Shown: piece after piece, positions 56,312 through 64,000 of the stretch
Layout of the letters: each line of letters opens with the position of its first letter
Position numbering within the stretch: the stretch's first letter is position 1
Assembly: GCF_021532315.1 (NCBI RefSeq)
Contig: NZ_JAKGAO010000003.1
Span: 62,001 to 126,000 of the forward strand
Source of the DNA: Paenibacillus tarimensis
GTDB lineage: Bacteria > Bacillota > Bacilli > Paenibacillales > Paenibacillaceae
Reading direction: 5' to 3'
DNA length: 64,000 nucleotides
The notes under the pieces: model-generated
Databases searched by the model: none
Seen by the model: only the letters and a program-made list of their open reading frames with translations
Told to the model about the DNA's origin: nothing
Position numbers and translations under genes: made by a program

Positions 56312-57094
56312 ATGTTAAAATTATCTAGAAGGCTGCAGACCATCGCCGGTCTGGTGCCGCAGCATTCGCGCGTGGCAGATATCGGCTCGGATCATGGGCT
56401 TCTGCCTGTCTATCTGCTGCAGACAGGACGCTCGGATTTTGCCGTAGCCGGAGAACTCAATGAGGGGCCGCTTCAGGCGGCCGTGAGGCAGATAGAAGCA
56501 GCCGGACTGGGAGGCCGTATTGCAGCGCGCAGGGGTAACGGTCTGGCGGTCATTGAACCGGGTGAAGTAGAATGTGTGACCATAGCAGGTATGGGTGGAG
56601 CGCTTATGGCAGGCATCCTGTCAGAGGGGCTGGCCGCGGGAAAGCTTGAAGGCGTAACAACGCTTGTTCTGCAGCCGAATGTCGGCGAAGATCTGGTTCG
56701 CCGCTGGCTTTTACAGCATCACTGGTCTCTTGCGGCGGAGCGTCTTGTTGAAGAGGACGGCAAGTGGTATGAGGTGCTGCTCGCTGTCCGGATTACGGAT
56801 GCGGATACATACAATACCATGCTATACAACACGTCGTTCCTGCCTCTGGACAGGGATACAGAGGAGAAGCGGAGACTGCTGCTTACTATGGGTCCCTGGC
56901 TGCTAAGGCAGCCAAGCGATGTGCTGAAGCGCAAGTGGCAGAGTGAGGCGGACAAGCTGAGGAAAATATGCGCACGGATCAATCGCTCCGATTCTGCAGA
57001 AGCGGCTGAAAAGCTGCGCGAGATGGAACGGGAGATTGAAACGATCGAGGAGGTGCTCGGATGTTTGCAAACGGACAAACGGTCATTCAGCTAA
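56312..57094 (+). CDS. trmK: tRNA (adenine22-N1)-methyltransferase TrmK
   Basis: 260 residues. A SAM methyltransferase with VADIGSDHGLLPVYLL, AGELNEGPLQAA, and the family motif VTIAGMGGALMAGIL. A C-terminal coiled coil ends it (EADKLRKICARI..MEREIETIEEVLG). It makes m1A22 in tRNA-Ser and tRNA-Tyr. The ATG at 56312 starts one base after the previous stop. It overlaps the Nif3-like gene by 34 bp. Confidence 0.95.
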   Translation: MLKLSRRLQTIAGLVPQHSRVADIGSDHGLLPVYLLQTGRSDFAVAGELNEGPLQAAVRQIEAAGLGGRIAARRGNGLAVIEPGEVECVTIAGMGGALMAGILSEGLAAGKLEGVTTLVLQPNVGEDLVRRWLLQHHWSLAAERLVEEDGKWYEVLLAVRITDADTYNTMLYNTSFLPLDRDTEEKRRLLLTMGPWLLRQPSDVLKRKWQSEADKLRKICARINRSDSAEAAEKLREMEREIETIEEVLGCLQTDKRSFS

Positions 57095-58176
57095 TGGAAC
57101 AGCTGGCCCCCAAGCAGTATGCTGTGGAGGGGGACAAGATCGGCCTGCAGGTAGGCACGTTGAACAAGGAAATCCGCAAAGTGCTGGTTGCGCTCGATGT
57201 AACGGAAGAGGTAGTTGATGAGGCGATCCGCGAGGGCGCCAACCTTATTATTGCGCATCATGCTGTCATCTACCGCCCGCTGGCAAAGATTGATACCGGT
57301 ACGCCAGCCGGCAGATTGTACGAGCGACTGATCAAGCATGATATTGCCGTCTATATTGCCCATACGAACCTGGATGTCACTGAAGGCGGAATCAACGACT
57401 GGATGGCGGACATGCTTGGCTTAACAGACCGTGATCCGCTCGAAGAGGTGCATACGGACAAGCTGTATAAGCTGGTTGTTTTTGTACCGGAGGACCATCA
57501 TGAGCGTATGCTGAATGCATTATTTGGCGCGGGGGCAGGACAGATCGGGAACTATAGCAAATGCAGCTTTAATATAAACGGTACCGGCACCTTCCTACCT
57601 GGCGAGAATACGAAGCCTTATCTGGGTGAAGCCGGCAAGCTTGAGCGGGCGAAAGAGGTAAGAGTAGAGACAATTGTACCGGGGCAGCTTCAGCGCCGGG
57701 TTGTTCAGGCGATGCTAAAGGCTCATCCGTACGAGGAAGTGGCATATGACCTGTACCAGCTGGATTTGAAGGGGCGGTCATTTGGCCTAGGACGGGTCGG
57801 GAAATTGCAGGAGCCTGTGACACTGGGGCAGCTGGCAGAGAAGGTTAAGCAGGTGTTTGAGGTCCCTGCTCTTCGTGTTGTTGGCGATTTATCGGGACAG
57901 GTTCGCAAGGTAGCTGTACTGGGTGGCTCAGGTGCACGCTATACCCGGCATGCGATTTTTGCAGGGGCGGATGTGCTGGTCACGGGAGACATCGATTACC
58001 ATACTGCGCATGATGCTCTGGCCGCCGGGCTATCGATTATCGATCCCGGTCATAATATCGAGAAGCTTATGAAGCCGCGAGTAGCCGATTATTTAAAGCA
58101 GGAGCTGGCCGGACGCAAGTCATCTACTGAGGTAATGGCGTCCGCGGTACATACCGAGCCGTTCATTTTTCTGTGA
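57061..58176 (+). CDS. yqfO: Nif3-like dinuclear metal centre hexameric protein (YqfO)
   Basis: 371 residues, the long Firmicute form with an inserted PII-like domain. Metal ligands appear in ANLIIAHHAVIYRP, IAVYIAHTNLD and DVLVTGDIDYHTAHDAL. The insert spans about residues 130-230 (YKLVVFVPEDHHERMLNALFGAGAGQIGNYSKCSFNI). Its activity is uncertain (GTP cyclohydrolase type 1b has been assigned to some members). The GAGGAGGTG site lies within trmK, supporting the 34-bp overlap. Confidence 0.94.
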   Translation: MFANGQTVIQLMEQLAPKQYAVEGDKIGLQVGTLNKEIRKVLVALDVTEEVVDEAIREGANLIIAHHAVIYRPLAKIDTGTPAGRLYERLIKHDIAVYIAHTNLDVTEGGINDWMADMLGLTDRDPLEEVHTDKLYKLVVFVPEDHHERMLNALFGAGAGQIGNYSKCSFNINGTGTFLPGENTKPYLGEAGKLERAKEVRVETIVPGQLQRRVVQAMLKAHPYEEVAYDLYQLDLKGRSFGLGRVGKLQEPVTLGQLAEKVKQVFEVPALRVVGDLSGQVRKVAVLGGSGARYTRHAIFAGADVLVTGDIDYHTAHDALAAGLSIIDPGHNIEKLMKPRVADYLKQELAGRKSSTEVMASAVHTEPFIFL

Positions 58177-58224
58177 TCTGCACGCCATGGCAGGAGCTTT
58201 TCCTGATTTCCCACTTGATCACAG

Positions 58225-58253
58225 TTGAGCTTTGAGAAGATTTCTAGTATACT
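58225..58253 (+). promoter_or_regulatory. Putative sigma-A promoter of rnpB
   Basis: TTGAGC (58225-58230) and TATACT (58248-58253), 17-bp spacer. A start near 58260 would leave about 50 nt ahead of the mature RNase P RNA. Confidence 0.55.
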
Positions 58254-58312
58254 AAGCATCGTGTCGCTCACAGGAACAACCTTAAGGGCTGTTCCTCAGG
58301 GAGCGGTAGGAC

Positions 58313-58722
58313 AGGAAAGTTTGACAGACAATCGCCGGCAGCCGCAAGGCTGCGGGAGGAAAGTCCGGGCTCCACAGGGCAGGATGCTGGATAACGTCCA
58401 GTCAGCGCGAGCTGAAGGATAGTGCCACAGAAATGGACCGCCGATGGCCGGCATGCCGGCACAGGCAAGGGTGGAACCGTGGTGTAAGAGACCACGAGCG
58501 GCATTGGTGACAATGCGGCTGGTAAACCCCATCTGGAGCAAGACCTAAGAGAACGCGGCTGTCCTTGACGGGCAGCAGCCTTAGCCCGAGGCGCGTTCGG
58601 GTTGGTCGCTTGAGCCGTTCAGCAATGGACGGCCTAGATAGATGATTGTCACTTCCGCGTGGGAGGGTCGTTCCCGCTTGCACCACTGGAAGTACAGAAC
58701 CCGGCTTACGGCAAACTTTCCT
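58313..58722 (+). ncRNA. rnpB: RNase P RNA, bacterial class B
   Basis: The catalytic RNA that matures tRNA 5' ends. Conserved blocks are plain: GAGGAAAGTCCGGGCTCC near the start (CR-I) and ACAGAACCCGGCTTA near the end (CR-V). P1 is AGGAAAGTTTG (58313-58323) with CAAACTTTCCT (58712-58722), 11 perfect pairs, which sets the ends. The length, about 410 nt, fits the B type of low-GC Gram-positives. It lies between yqfO and a convergent protease gene. Confidence 0.96.
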
Positions 58723-58738
58723 ATAACGGATAATAAGT

Positions 58739-58786
58739 AAAATGAACCACCAGAAGCGGACTGCTTCCGGAGGTTCATTTTTTTTG
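58739..58786. terminator. Terminator after rnpB, probably bidirectional
   Basis: AAATGAACC (58740-58748) pairs with GGTTCATTT (58772-58780), with a further inner stem, and T8 follows on the plus strand. On minus it lies just past the protease stop with a shorter T run. Confidence 0.87.
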
Positions 58787-58801
58787 TGCCCATATACCGG
58801 C

Positions 58802-60667
58802 TTAGCGGTTAATGCCAAACTCGCTGCGAAGCGAGCTTACCCGATTCGCCAGCCTGCTGGAGTAATTCTCCAGTGAAAGGCCGGTATCGTCAGCCGCCTG
58901 CAGTGCTCTTACGACGTCAATCTGGCCGTATCCGTAGTAAATATCCTTGCCTTCCTCGCCCAAATCGGTTGCGGTCTCCCGCATCACTTGCATCACTTCC
59001 TCATTGCTGAGGGTAGGATTGACCGAGCGGATCAAAGCGGCCAGTGCCGCGACATGCGGGCAGGCCATGGATGTGCCGGATAGTGCGGCATACTGGTTGC
59101 CTGGATAGGTGCTTGGAATGGTAGCACCCGGAGCGGCTGCATCGATATAATCACCATAGTTGGAGAACGACGCTTTACGGCCGCTCGAATCCGTTGCTGC
59201 TACTGCGAATACCTCCGGATAGGCAGCTGGGTAGCCCGGCCGCTCTGTATTGTCGTTGCCGCTGGCGGCGACAAGCACCACATCGTGGTCATAAGCATAG
59301 CGGATAGCATCATGAAGGAACTGGGCGGACGCATAGTTGCCGAGGCTCATATTGATGACCTTGGCACCGTGATCAGTGGCCCAGATGATGCCTTCGGCAA
59401 CCGAATATGTTGTGCCGGACCCGCTGCTGTCCAACACCTTGACCGGCATCACTTTATTGTTCCAAGTCATGCCCGCAACGCCTTCACTATTGTTGACATT
59501 GGCAGCAATTACTCCTGCAACATGGGTCCCGTGACCCACATCGTCCTCTGGCGGCGTCTCGCTCACAATATTAAGGCCTTCCTCCAGTTTACCCGTCAGA
59601 TCAGGGTGATCCAGCTGTACGCCCGTGTCAAGTACGGCTACGGTGACCTGCTCGTTTCCTTTGGACAGTTGCCATCCCTTCTCCGTCTCGATAACAGGCA
59701 GATTCCACTGGTACTGGTAGTAAAGGGCATCATTCGGGATGATTGGACTAATATCCCGGGAACTTGTCTCGCCTGTTCTTGTATTGGTTAAATAAAGATA
59801 ATGGGGTTCAACATAAAGCGGATTCCACTTATCCCGAAAATAGTTCATGAGCTGCTCAGCTTCCATCGTCCGTGAGGTAAAGATATGCGTGTAGCCAAGC
59901 TTTCGGGCGGATTTGCCGTCGATCGCCTGCATGATCTGCTTAAGTTCCTGCTCTCCTGGCTCTTGCTTAAATCTGACGACGACTTCATGAACATGGTAAT
60001 GGCTTGCATTCTGGTTGCCTTCACCTGTACGGACCGTGACATCGCGTGTCGTGTTAGGTTCTGCGGATTCAATGCGGTAATCACCTTCAGCCGGATAGGG
60101 AACCAGACGCAGGTTGCGCTTCTGATGCTTGGCGACTTCGTCTACAATATCCTGCCGGATGATACCGCTGATCAGTGATCCGTCTGCAGATTTGACACCC
60201 ATCACGATATAACGATGGCCGTTCCGGCGGAAAGGCTCAGACACATAAGGTGTAGAAGAGGTTGCCTTGCTGCGAGCTTCTGCAAAGAGCTGCCGGGCTT
60301 TATCTGCGGTACCTTGGGGTATGGACCCGAAGTTCTGCGGTTTGCCGCCGGCCCCGCTTACATCCAGCCTGATATAAGCCATGTGAGGATGCATAGCAAG
60401 CAGGTGTCTGACTTCATCGGAGGTTGGCCGTTCTTGGGCAAGCTTGCGGAATTCTTGTGCGCATTCCATTGTGCACAGCTCTGCCGTTGCATTCGTGTCG
60501 TGATCGACGGCTGCTGTTTTGAGGCGTCGTTCTTCCGCTGCATCCGGCGTGGCGATTTGGCTGCTGTTATCCTGTCTGTCAACCGCTGCCCACATGGCCA
60601 GGGGAATAGCGATGGCAATGCCGGCAAGCATAGCTAACCAGCGGGACCGTTTATGTCTTGCTGACAT
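58802..60667 (-). CDS. S8 family subtilisin-like serine protease with long N-terminal sensor-like region
   Basis: 621 residues. A basic N-terminus and hydrophobic helix (SRWLAMLAGIAIAIPLAMWAA) form a signal or anchor. About 200 residues of unclear type follow, with LAMHPHMAYIRLDVSG, PYVSEPFRRNGHRYIVMGV and ISGIIRQDIVDEV. A propeptide/inhibitor-like unit (HEVVVRFKQEPGEQELKQIM) comes next. The subtilase domain has the triad Asp in VAVLDTGVQ, His in GHGTHVAGV and Ser in GTSMACPHV, and the oxyanion Asn in ASGNDN. The ATG at 60667 lies 8 nt after GGGAGG. A thermitase- or fervidolysin-like exported protease is likely. Confidence 0.93.
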   Translation of the reverse strand: MSARHKRSRWLAMLAGIAIAIPLAMWAAVDRQDNSSQIATPDAAEERRLKTAAVDHDTNATAELCTMECAQEFRKLAQERPTSDEVRHLLAMHPHMAYIRLDVSGAGGKPQNFGSIPQGTADKARQLFAEARSKATSSTPYVSEPFRRNGHRYIVMGVKSADGSLISGIIRQDIVDEVAKHQKRNLRLVPYPAEGDYRIESAEPNTTRDVTVRTGEGNQNASHYHVHEVVVRFKQEPGEQELKQIMQAIDGKSARKLGYTHIFTSRTMEAEQLMNYFRDKWNPLYVEPHYLYLTNTRTGETSSRDISPIIPNDALYYQYQWNLPVIETEKGWQLSKGNEQVTVAVLDTGVQLDHPDLTGKLEEGLNIVSETPPEDDVGHGTHVAGVIAANVNNSEGVAGMTWNNKVMPVKVLDSSGSGTTYSVAEGIIWATDHGAKVINMSLGNYASAQFLHDAIRYAYDHDVVLVAASGNDNTERPGYPAAYPEVFAVAATDSSGRKASFSNYGDYIDAAAPGATIPSTYPGNQYAALSGTSMACPHVAALAALIRSVNPTLSNEEVMQVMRETATDLGEEGKDIYYGYGQIDVVRALQAADDTGLSLENYSSRLANRVSSLRSEFGINR

Positions 60668-60682
60668 GTTGTATACCTCCCG

Positions 60683-60698
60683 GTGTGCAACCGCACAC
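60683..60698. repeat. Inverted repeat in the S8 protease leader
   Basis: GTGTGC-AACC-GCACAC lies just upstream (on the minus-strand mRNA) of the GGGAGG ribosome site of the protease. A stable short hairpin or an operator dyad are both possible. Confidence 0.3.
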
Positions 60699-60862
60699 TG
60701 CTTTGTTCGTACGTTTAGGTTAGGATTTGGAAGACCAAAATATACGGAAAACCGGGCTGTAAACAACAGTACCGCTGAGAAGAAATTTGTGGTACCATGT
60801 TGGTGATGTACAAGCGACACCTACTATCCGGGTTTTCGTAACATGAAGGGGGACCACCGATT

Positions 60863-61363
60863 ATGCCATCTGCCAATGTTAAACCGCTTACTGAATCCAC
60901 ACATGCGAAATTAAAACAAGCAATTGGACAACTCGAATCTTTTCTGAATGAGAACGCTCTTCCGCAGCTGGTATCGGAAGGCGATGGAGAAGATACCGTA
61001 CGCTTTTACAAGGGACTGTTGTCTGACCTCAGACATTTGCTCGTGTTCTCAGAAGTATCCTACGAAAAGCTGGGGGTTGCACTCCGCAGACCCAATTTCG
61101 ATATTGATTTTGCTGAAAAGGCACTTTATGAAACCTATCACAACAGCGTAAATGCATACTTCTATCCGAAGAATGAAGGCTATTCGGAGGATGGACGCTA
61201 TGCGTATACGGGCCAGGACGCTATCCGCTTCCGTGCTAAGCCGGTTCGTGCTGCTCGCGACATCGTCCTTGGCGTATCCAAGATTTATGAAGACCTTCGT
61301 GAAGAGCTTGCTTATTACGAAAGTGAATATATGACTCAGCGGAGAATGCAGAGCCAGAAGTAA
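60863..61363 (+). CDS. ypuI: YpuI family protein (DUF3907)
   Basis: 166 residues, mainly helical. ALYETYHNSVNAYFYPKNEGYSEDGRYAYTGQDAIRFR and REELAYYESEYMTQ resemble Bacillus YpuI. The function is unknown. GAAGGGGG lies ahead of the ATG. Divergent from the protease gene; a weak TTGTGG/TACAAG pair (60787, 60809) may be its promoter. Confidence 0.82.
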   Translation: MPSANVKPLTESTHAKLKQAIGQLESFLNENALPQLVSEGDGEDTVRFYKGLLSDLRHLLVFSEVSYEKLGVALRRPNFDIDFAEKALYETYHNSVNAYFYPKNEGYSEDGRYAYTGQDAIRFRAKPVRAARDIVLGVSKIYEDLREELAYYESEYMTQRRMQSQK

Positions 61364-61397
61364 CAGGCCGCAACCTCCAAATATAAGGCAGACTTAC

Positions 61398-61438
61398 TCA
61401 CCTCCGTTCGGGGCAACCTGATTAACGGAGGTGATTTT
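61398..61438 (+). promoter_or_regulatory. Hairpin containing the DUF1540 ribosome binding site (terminator-like)
   Basis: TCACCTCCGTT (61398-61408) is the exact complement of AACGGAGGTGA (61424-61434), 11 bp with a 15-nt loop. The 3' arm includes the Shine-Dalgarno GGAGGTGA of the gene at 61442 and is followed by TTTTCTT. In an mRNA from ypuI it could both end transcription and hide the ribosome site. Confidence 0.62.
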
Positions 61439-61441
61439 CTT

Positions 61442-61651
61442 ATGCCAGAAGGCGTAAAATGCAGTGTGTCCAACTGTACGTTCTGGGGACAAGGAAACCA
61501 GTGCAACGCCAACCAGATTATGGTTGATATTGACAAGCATGGTGCAGTCGATTACAGCTCCGAATTTGCCGAAGGGCTGGGCATGAACCACAAGGATACA
61601 GCACCGCAATCATCCACTACATGCTGCCATACCTTTAAGCCGAAGGAGTGA
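61442..61651 (+). CDS. DUF1540 domain small Cys-rich protein
   Basis: 69 residues with the DUF1540 cysteine pattern: GVKCSVSNCTFWGQGNQCNANQIMV, then TTCCHTF. Six cysteines suggest a small metal-binding or disulfide-stabilised module. The family is widespread in spore-forming Firmicutes, and its function is unknown. It starts at ATG 61442, 7 nt after a ribosome site that lies within an 11-bp hairpin. The next gene starts 5 bp after its stop. Confidence 0.88.
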   Translation: MPEGVKCSVSNCTFWGQGNQCNANQIMVDIDKHGAVDYSSEFAEGLGMNHKDTAPQSSTTCCHTFKPKE

Positions 61652-61656
61652 CGTGA

Positions 61657-62133
61657 ATGCCTGAACAAGAACGAGAGCAGGAACTCCTGAAGCCCGAGGC
61701 AGTAAACGACGTTGAACTTAACCGGGAGCTTGGGGACCGGCAGGAAACTGCCGCTATCAGGCCTCAGGGAGATGGTAAAGACAACCCGGACGCACAGGAA
61801 GAGATGGCGGCGGATTTCGCAGTAACACCCGGAATGGTTGCTGCTCCGCCGCTGACCGCTCGCGGTGCGGACCGTGAACCGCTGCAAACCGATGAGCTCC
61901 AGGTGATGGATACCTCGCGTTCAGGCGCCCAGGCGCTTGGAATGTTTGCACTGGTGTTTGGCATCGCGGCGTTATTTATTTGGCCGCTTCTGCTCGGTTT
62001 GACGGCCGCTGTGCTGGGCTATATGGCTTACCGTCAAGGCAGCAGGGCACTTGGCGTATGGTCGATTACGATCGGCCTGCTTGCCGCAGCGGCTTACCTG
62101 GTGTTTATACCGATTTATTACATGATTATTTAG
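61657..62133 (+). CDS. Membrane protein with acidic N-terminus, DUF4190-like tail
   Basis: 158 residues. The first 90 are hydrophilic and rich in Glu/Gln/Asp, probably disordered. The last 60 hold two closely spaced membrane helices (LGMFALVFGIAALFIWPLLLGLTAAVLGYMAYRQ, then LGVWSITIGLLAAAAYLVFIPIYYMII). This small two-helix tail resembles DUF4190 proteins. Function unknown. Directly behind the DUF1540 gene and probably on its transcript. Confidence 0.72.
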   Translation: MPEQEREQELLKPEAVNDVELNRELGDRQETAAIRPQGDGKDNPDAQEEMAADFAVTPGMVAAPPLTARGADREPLQTDELQVMDTSRSGAQALGMFALVFGIAALFIWPLLLGLTAAVLGYMAYRQGSRALGVWSITIGLLAAAAYLVFIPIYYMII

Positions 62134-62136
62134 CTT

Positions 62137-62164
62137 AAGGCAGCGGACTTGTTCCGCTGCTTTT
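62137..62164 (+). terminator. Rho-independent terminator
   Basis: GCAGCGGA (62140-62147) and TCCGCTGC (62153-62160) around CTTGT, followed by T4. Confidence 0.82.
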
Positions 62165-62256
62165 CGGCATGCTTGATTACATATCAAATAATTACAGATT
62201 GTTTTTGTACAATTTTTTAACAGACTGACCTGAGGCTTCACTTTTTAACTGGCGGC

Positions 62257-62278
62257 GCCGATATAAAACGTGTACAAT
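62257..62278 (+). promoter_or_regulatory. Promoter region of the transglycosylase gene (sigma-D-like -10 or sigma-A -10)
   Basis: GCCGATAT (62257-62264) nearly equals the sigma-D -10 GCCGATAA, but no TAAA lies 15 bp upstream. TACAAT (62273-62278) could be a sigma-A -10, also without a good -35. Confidence 0.25.
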
Positions 62279-62331
62279 AAATGTGTTGAATATCAACCAT
62301 GGATTGAATCCATCAAGTGGAGGCATTCAGG

Positions 62332-63126
62332 ATGAGCGATCCAAGAACAATTAAAGCGGTACTGCAGGTGCAGACGGCACCTCATGTTGATTATACATCT
62401 ACGCGGTCTTCGAACGGGAACAGCCTGTCATCATCAGACGCTGCTAAGTTCGATCAGCTGCTTCAGGCTTATATTGCCGGCACAATGGGAACATCAGTTG
62501 AGTTTCCGGAGGGGCTTGCCGACCCTAACGGGATACCCGTTGAACTGCTGGCTCTTGGAACACAGGGCTCGGCCGCAATGGCAGCTGCCTTAAACGACGG
62601 TTCCTACAATACGGTATTCATGCCGGAGCTTCAGCAGGGCTCTCAGGTCGCCGCGTCTTCGCAAATATCCCAGATTCAATCGGGGTACACACAAGCTTCG
62701 GGGCAAGGGAAAACAACGGCTTTTGACAGCATGATCGAGCGTGCGGCAGCCAAGCATGGCGTTAACCCGGCCTTAATCAAGGCTGTTATTCATACGGAAT
62801 CATCCTTTAATCCGAACGCGGTTTCATCGGCTGGGGCCAAGGGACTCATGCAGCTGATGGATGGAACGGCAAGAGGTCTTGGCGTTGCGAATTCGCTTGA
62901 TCCAGCGCAGAACATTGACGGCGGCACACGGTTCCTTAAATATCTTTTAGAAAAGTATGACGGAAACGCAATGGCGGCACTGGCTGCCTATAATGCCGGA
63001 CCTGGACGGGTCGACCGGAGGGGCATCCGTACTGACAGCGACCTGCAGCAGAAGCTGCATCTGCTTCCAAAAGAGACACAGGGCTATGTCGGCAAGGTTA
63101 TGAAAGCAATGGACTTATATTCGTAA
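62332..63126 (+). CDS. Lytic transglycosylase domain protein (SLT, CwlQ-like)
   Basis: 264 residues. The C-terminal half is an SLT lysozyme-like fold: [31 protein letters not shown] (catalytic Glu in HTESSFNP), then [17 protein letters not shown] and [13 protein letters not shown]. It cleaves peptidoglycan between MurNAc and GlcNAc with 1,6-anhydro formation. The N-terminal 120 residues are Gln/Ser/Thr-rich, with no signal peptide or membrane helix. The ATG at 62332 lies 8 nt after GGAGG. Single gene between two terminators. Confidence 0.9.
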   Translation: MSDPRTIKAVLQVQTAPHVDYTSTRSSNGNSLSSSDAAKFDQLLQAYIAGTMGTSVEFPEGLADPNGIPVELLALGTQGSAAMAAALNDGSYNTVFMPELQQGSQVAASSQISQIQSGYTQASGQGKTTAFDSMIERAAAKHGVNPALIKAVIHTESSFNPNAVSSAGAKGLMQLMDGTARGLGVANSLDPAQNIDGGTRFLKYLLEKYDGNAMAALAAYNAGPGRVDRRGIRTDSDLQQKLHLLPKETQGYVGKVMKAMDLYS

Positions 63127-63175
63127 ATGATACGATGACAACTCATGGAAGACAGCAGCAAGCATAATGCCCTTG

Positions 63176-63219
63176 ATGGAACCGGTGCCGCCAAACAGCG
63201 GCGGCGGTTCCATTGTTTT
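63176..63219 (+). terminator. Rho-independent terminator of the transglycosylase gene
   Basis: TGGAACC (63177-63183) pairs with GGTTCCA (63206-63212), with an inner GCCGCC/GGCGGC stem, then TTGTTTT. Confidence 0.78.
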
Positions 63220-63276
63220 GTAAGGGGCAAAAGCGTATACTGCTGTGTTCCAATCCCGCAAAGGGGGAATGATAAT

Positions 63277-64000
63277 ATGCTGTATTTTGACCATGCGGCT
63301 TCCACGCCGCCCCATGAGGATGTAATCCGTACGATTAGCGAGGTTATGAAACTCCAATACGCCAACCCCTCTTCTTTGCACCGAAGTGGCGCAGAGGCCG
63401 GTAAGCTGGTGCAGCGGGCCCGTGAATTGGCAGCAGAATTGTTTGGAGTCAGCCCAAAGGAATGGATATTTACCTCGGGCGGGACGGAGAGCAACAATCT
63501 CGCTGTTCTAGGCGCCGCACGCCGTTACCGTACACGCGGCAGCCATGTCATTACAACGGAAGTGGAGCACGCATCCGTATATGAGGCGTTCCAGCAGCTC
63601 GAGCAGGAAGGTTTTGAGGTGACGTATCTTCCAGTCGATCACAATGGCCGTATTCGAATAGCTGATCTAGAGCAGGCATTGACTGACCGTACCATATTAG
63701 TAAGCATCATGCAGGTGAACAATGAGACTGGGGCAGTTCAGCCCGTGAAGGAAGCCGGACGGCTGCTTGCCGGGCGGCCGAGAACATTGTTTCACGTCGA
63801 TGGTGTACAGGCTGTCGGCAAGCTGAAGGTGGACCTCAAAAGTTGTTATATCGATCTCTTCAGCATGTCGGCACATAAAATAAACGGCCCCAAAGGCACT
63901 GGCTGGCTGTATGTGCGTGATGGGGTGGAGCTGCAGCCTCTGATGTTTGGCGGAGGACAGGAGTCGGGCATTCGCTCGGGCACGGAGAATGTCCCAGCCG
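63277..64000 (+). CDS. Cysteine desulfurase (NifS/IscS family), 3' end beyond the window
   Basis: At least 241 residues of a class V aminotransferase fold. It starts LYFDHAASTPPHEDVI and has SGGTESNNLAVLG, VEHASVYE, NNETGAVQPV, FHVDGVQAVGK and the PLP lysine in MSAHKINGPKGTG. The arginine RSGTENV block is the last visible. It takes sulfur from cysteine for Fe-S cluster or tRNA thiolation; in Firmicutes a copy of this kind often precedes thiI, which would lie outside the window. GGGGGAATGATA precedes the ATG. Confidence 0.95.
   Translation, partial: MLYFDHAASTPPHEDVIRTISEVMKLQYANPSSLHRSGAEAGKLVQRARELAAELFGVSPKEWIFTSGGTESNNLAVLGAARRYRTRGSHVITTEVEHASVYEAFQQLEQEGFEVTYLPVDHNGRIRIADLEQALTDRTILVSIMQVNNETGAVQPVKEAGRLLAGRPRTLFHVDGVQAVGKLKVDLKSCYIDLFSMSAHKINGPKGTGWLYVRDGVELQPLMFGGGQESGIRSGTENVPA

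Overview
The window reads as a core chromosomal segment of an endospore-forming Firmicute of the Paenibacillus type. The gene order follows the well-known Bacillus block lepA-hemW-hrcA-grpE-dnaK-dnaJ-prmA-rsmE-mtaB, then rpsU-yqeY-nfeD-floA-yqfC-yqfD-phoH-pgpH-ybeY-dgkA-cdd-era-yqzL-recO-glyQ-glyS, then dnaG-sigA-trmK-nif3. The moderately high GC content by eye and the extra genes between these blocks (addAB-sbcDC, an RlmI-type methyltransferase, a secreted GDPD) fit Paenibacillus better than Bacillus. Sporulation genes (yqfC, yqfD, a YfhD-type peptide) support a spore former. I see no transposase, integrase, phage gene, CRISPR array, tRNA or 16S/23S/5S rRNA gene.

Layout. 1-3.9 kb: the tail of an unidentified gene (perhaps a YqxA/DUF3679 protein), lepA, hemW and a short-form ArgA-like acetyltransferase. 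4-5.4 kb: an orphan secreted Calx-beta protein. 5.4-10.5 kb: the class I heat-shock operon hrcA-grpE-dnaK-dnaJ under a perfect CIRCE operator. 10.5-15.5 kb: two tiny genes behind a possible forespore promoter, then prmA, an M50 protease, rsmE, mtaB and a Nudix hydrolase. 15.6-19.5 kb: a Na/Pi cotransporter (minus strand), an RlmI-like rRNA methyltransferase, a small Pro/Glu repeat protein and a secreted GDPD (both minus). 19.6-32.8 kb: a double-strand-break repair operon, addB-addA-sbcD-sbcC plus a small membrane protein, behind a LexA-like box. 32.9-35.4 kb: an FAD amine oxidoreductase (minus), an LSm-like Pro/Tyr-rich protein and a HIT protein. 35.4-39.4 kb: rpsU-yqeY, then a sigma-W-type nfeD-floA membrane-stress operon. 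39.5-47.6 kb: yqfC to recO, tightly packed. 47.6-51.8 kb: glycine T-box, glyQS and the PPDK regulatory kinase. 51.9-58.2 kb: yqxD, dnaG, sigA, a membrane protein, trmK and a Nif3-like protein. 58.2-64 kb: RNase P RNA, a subtilase with an unusual N-terminal region (minus), YpuI, a DUF1540 peptide with a hairpin-sequestered ribosome site, a membrane protein, a lytic transglycosylase and the start of a cysteine desulfurase.

How it works together. Most of the region is housekeeping: translation (LepA, PrmA, RsmE, MtaB, S21, YbeY, Era, GlyQS, TrmK, RNase P), proteostasis (HrcA regulon), repair (AddAB, SbcCD, RecO), replication and transcription initiation (DnaG, SigA). Regulation can be read from the DNA at several points: CIRCE, T-box, sigma-W-, sigma-E- and sigma-G-like promoters, a LexA-like box, and two places where a hairpin overlaps another signal (terminator over the hrcA promoter; terminator-like hairpin over the DUF1540 ribosome site). 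I did not find an obviously new multigene system. The best leads are single proteins of unclear role and these overlapping regulatory elements.
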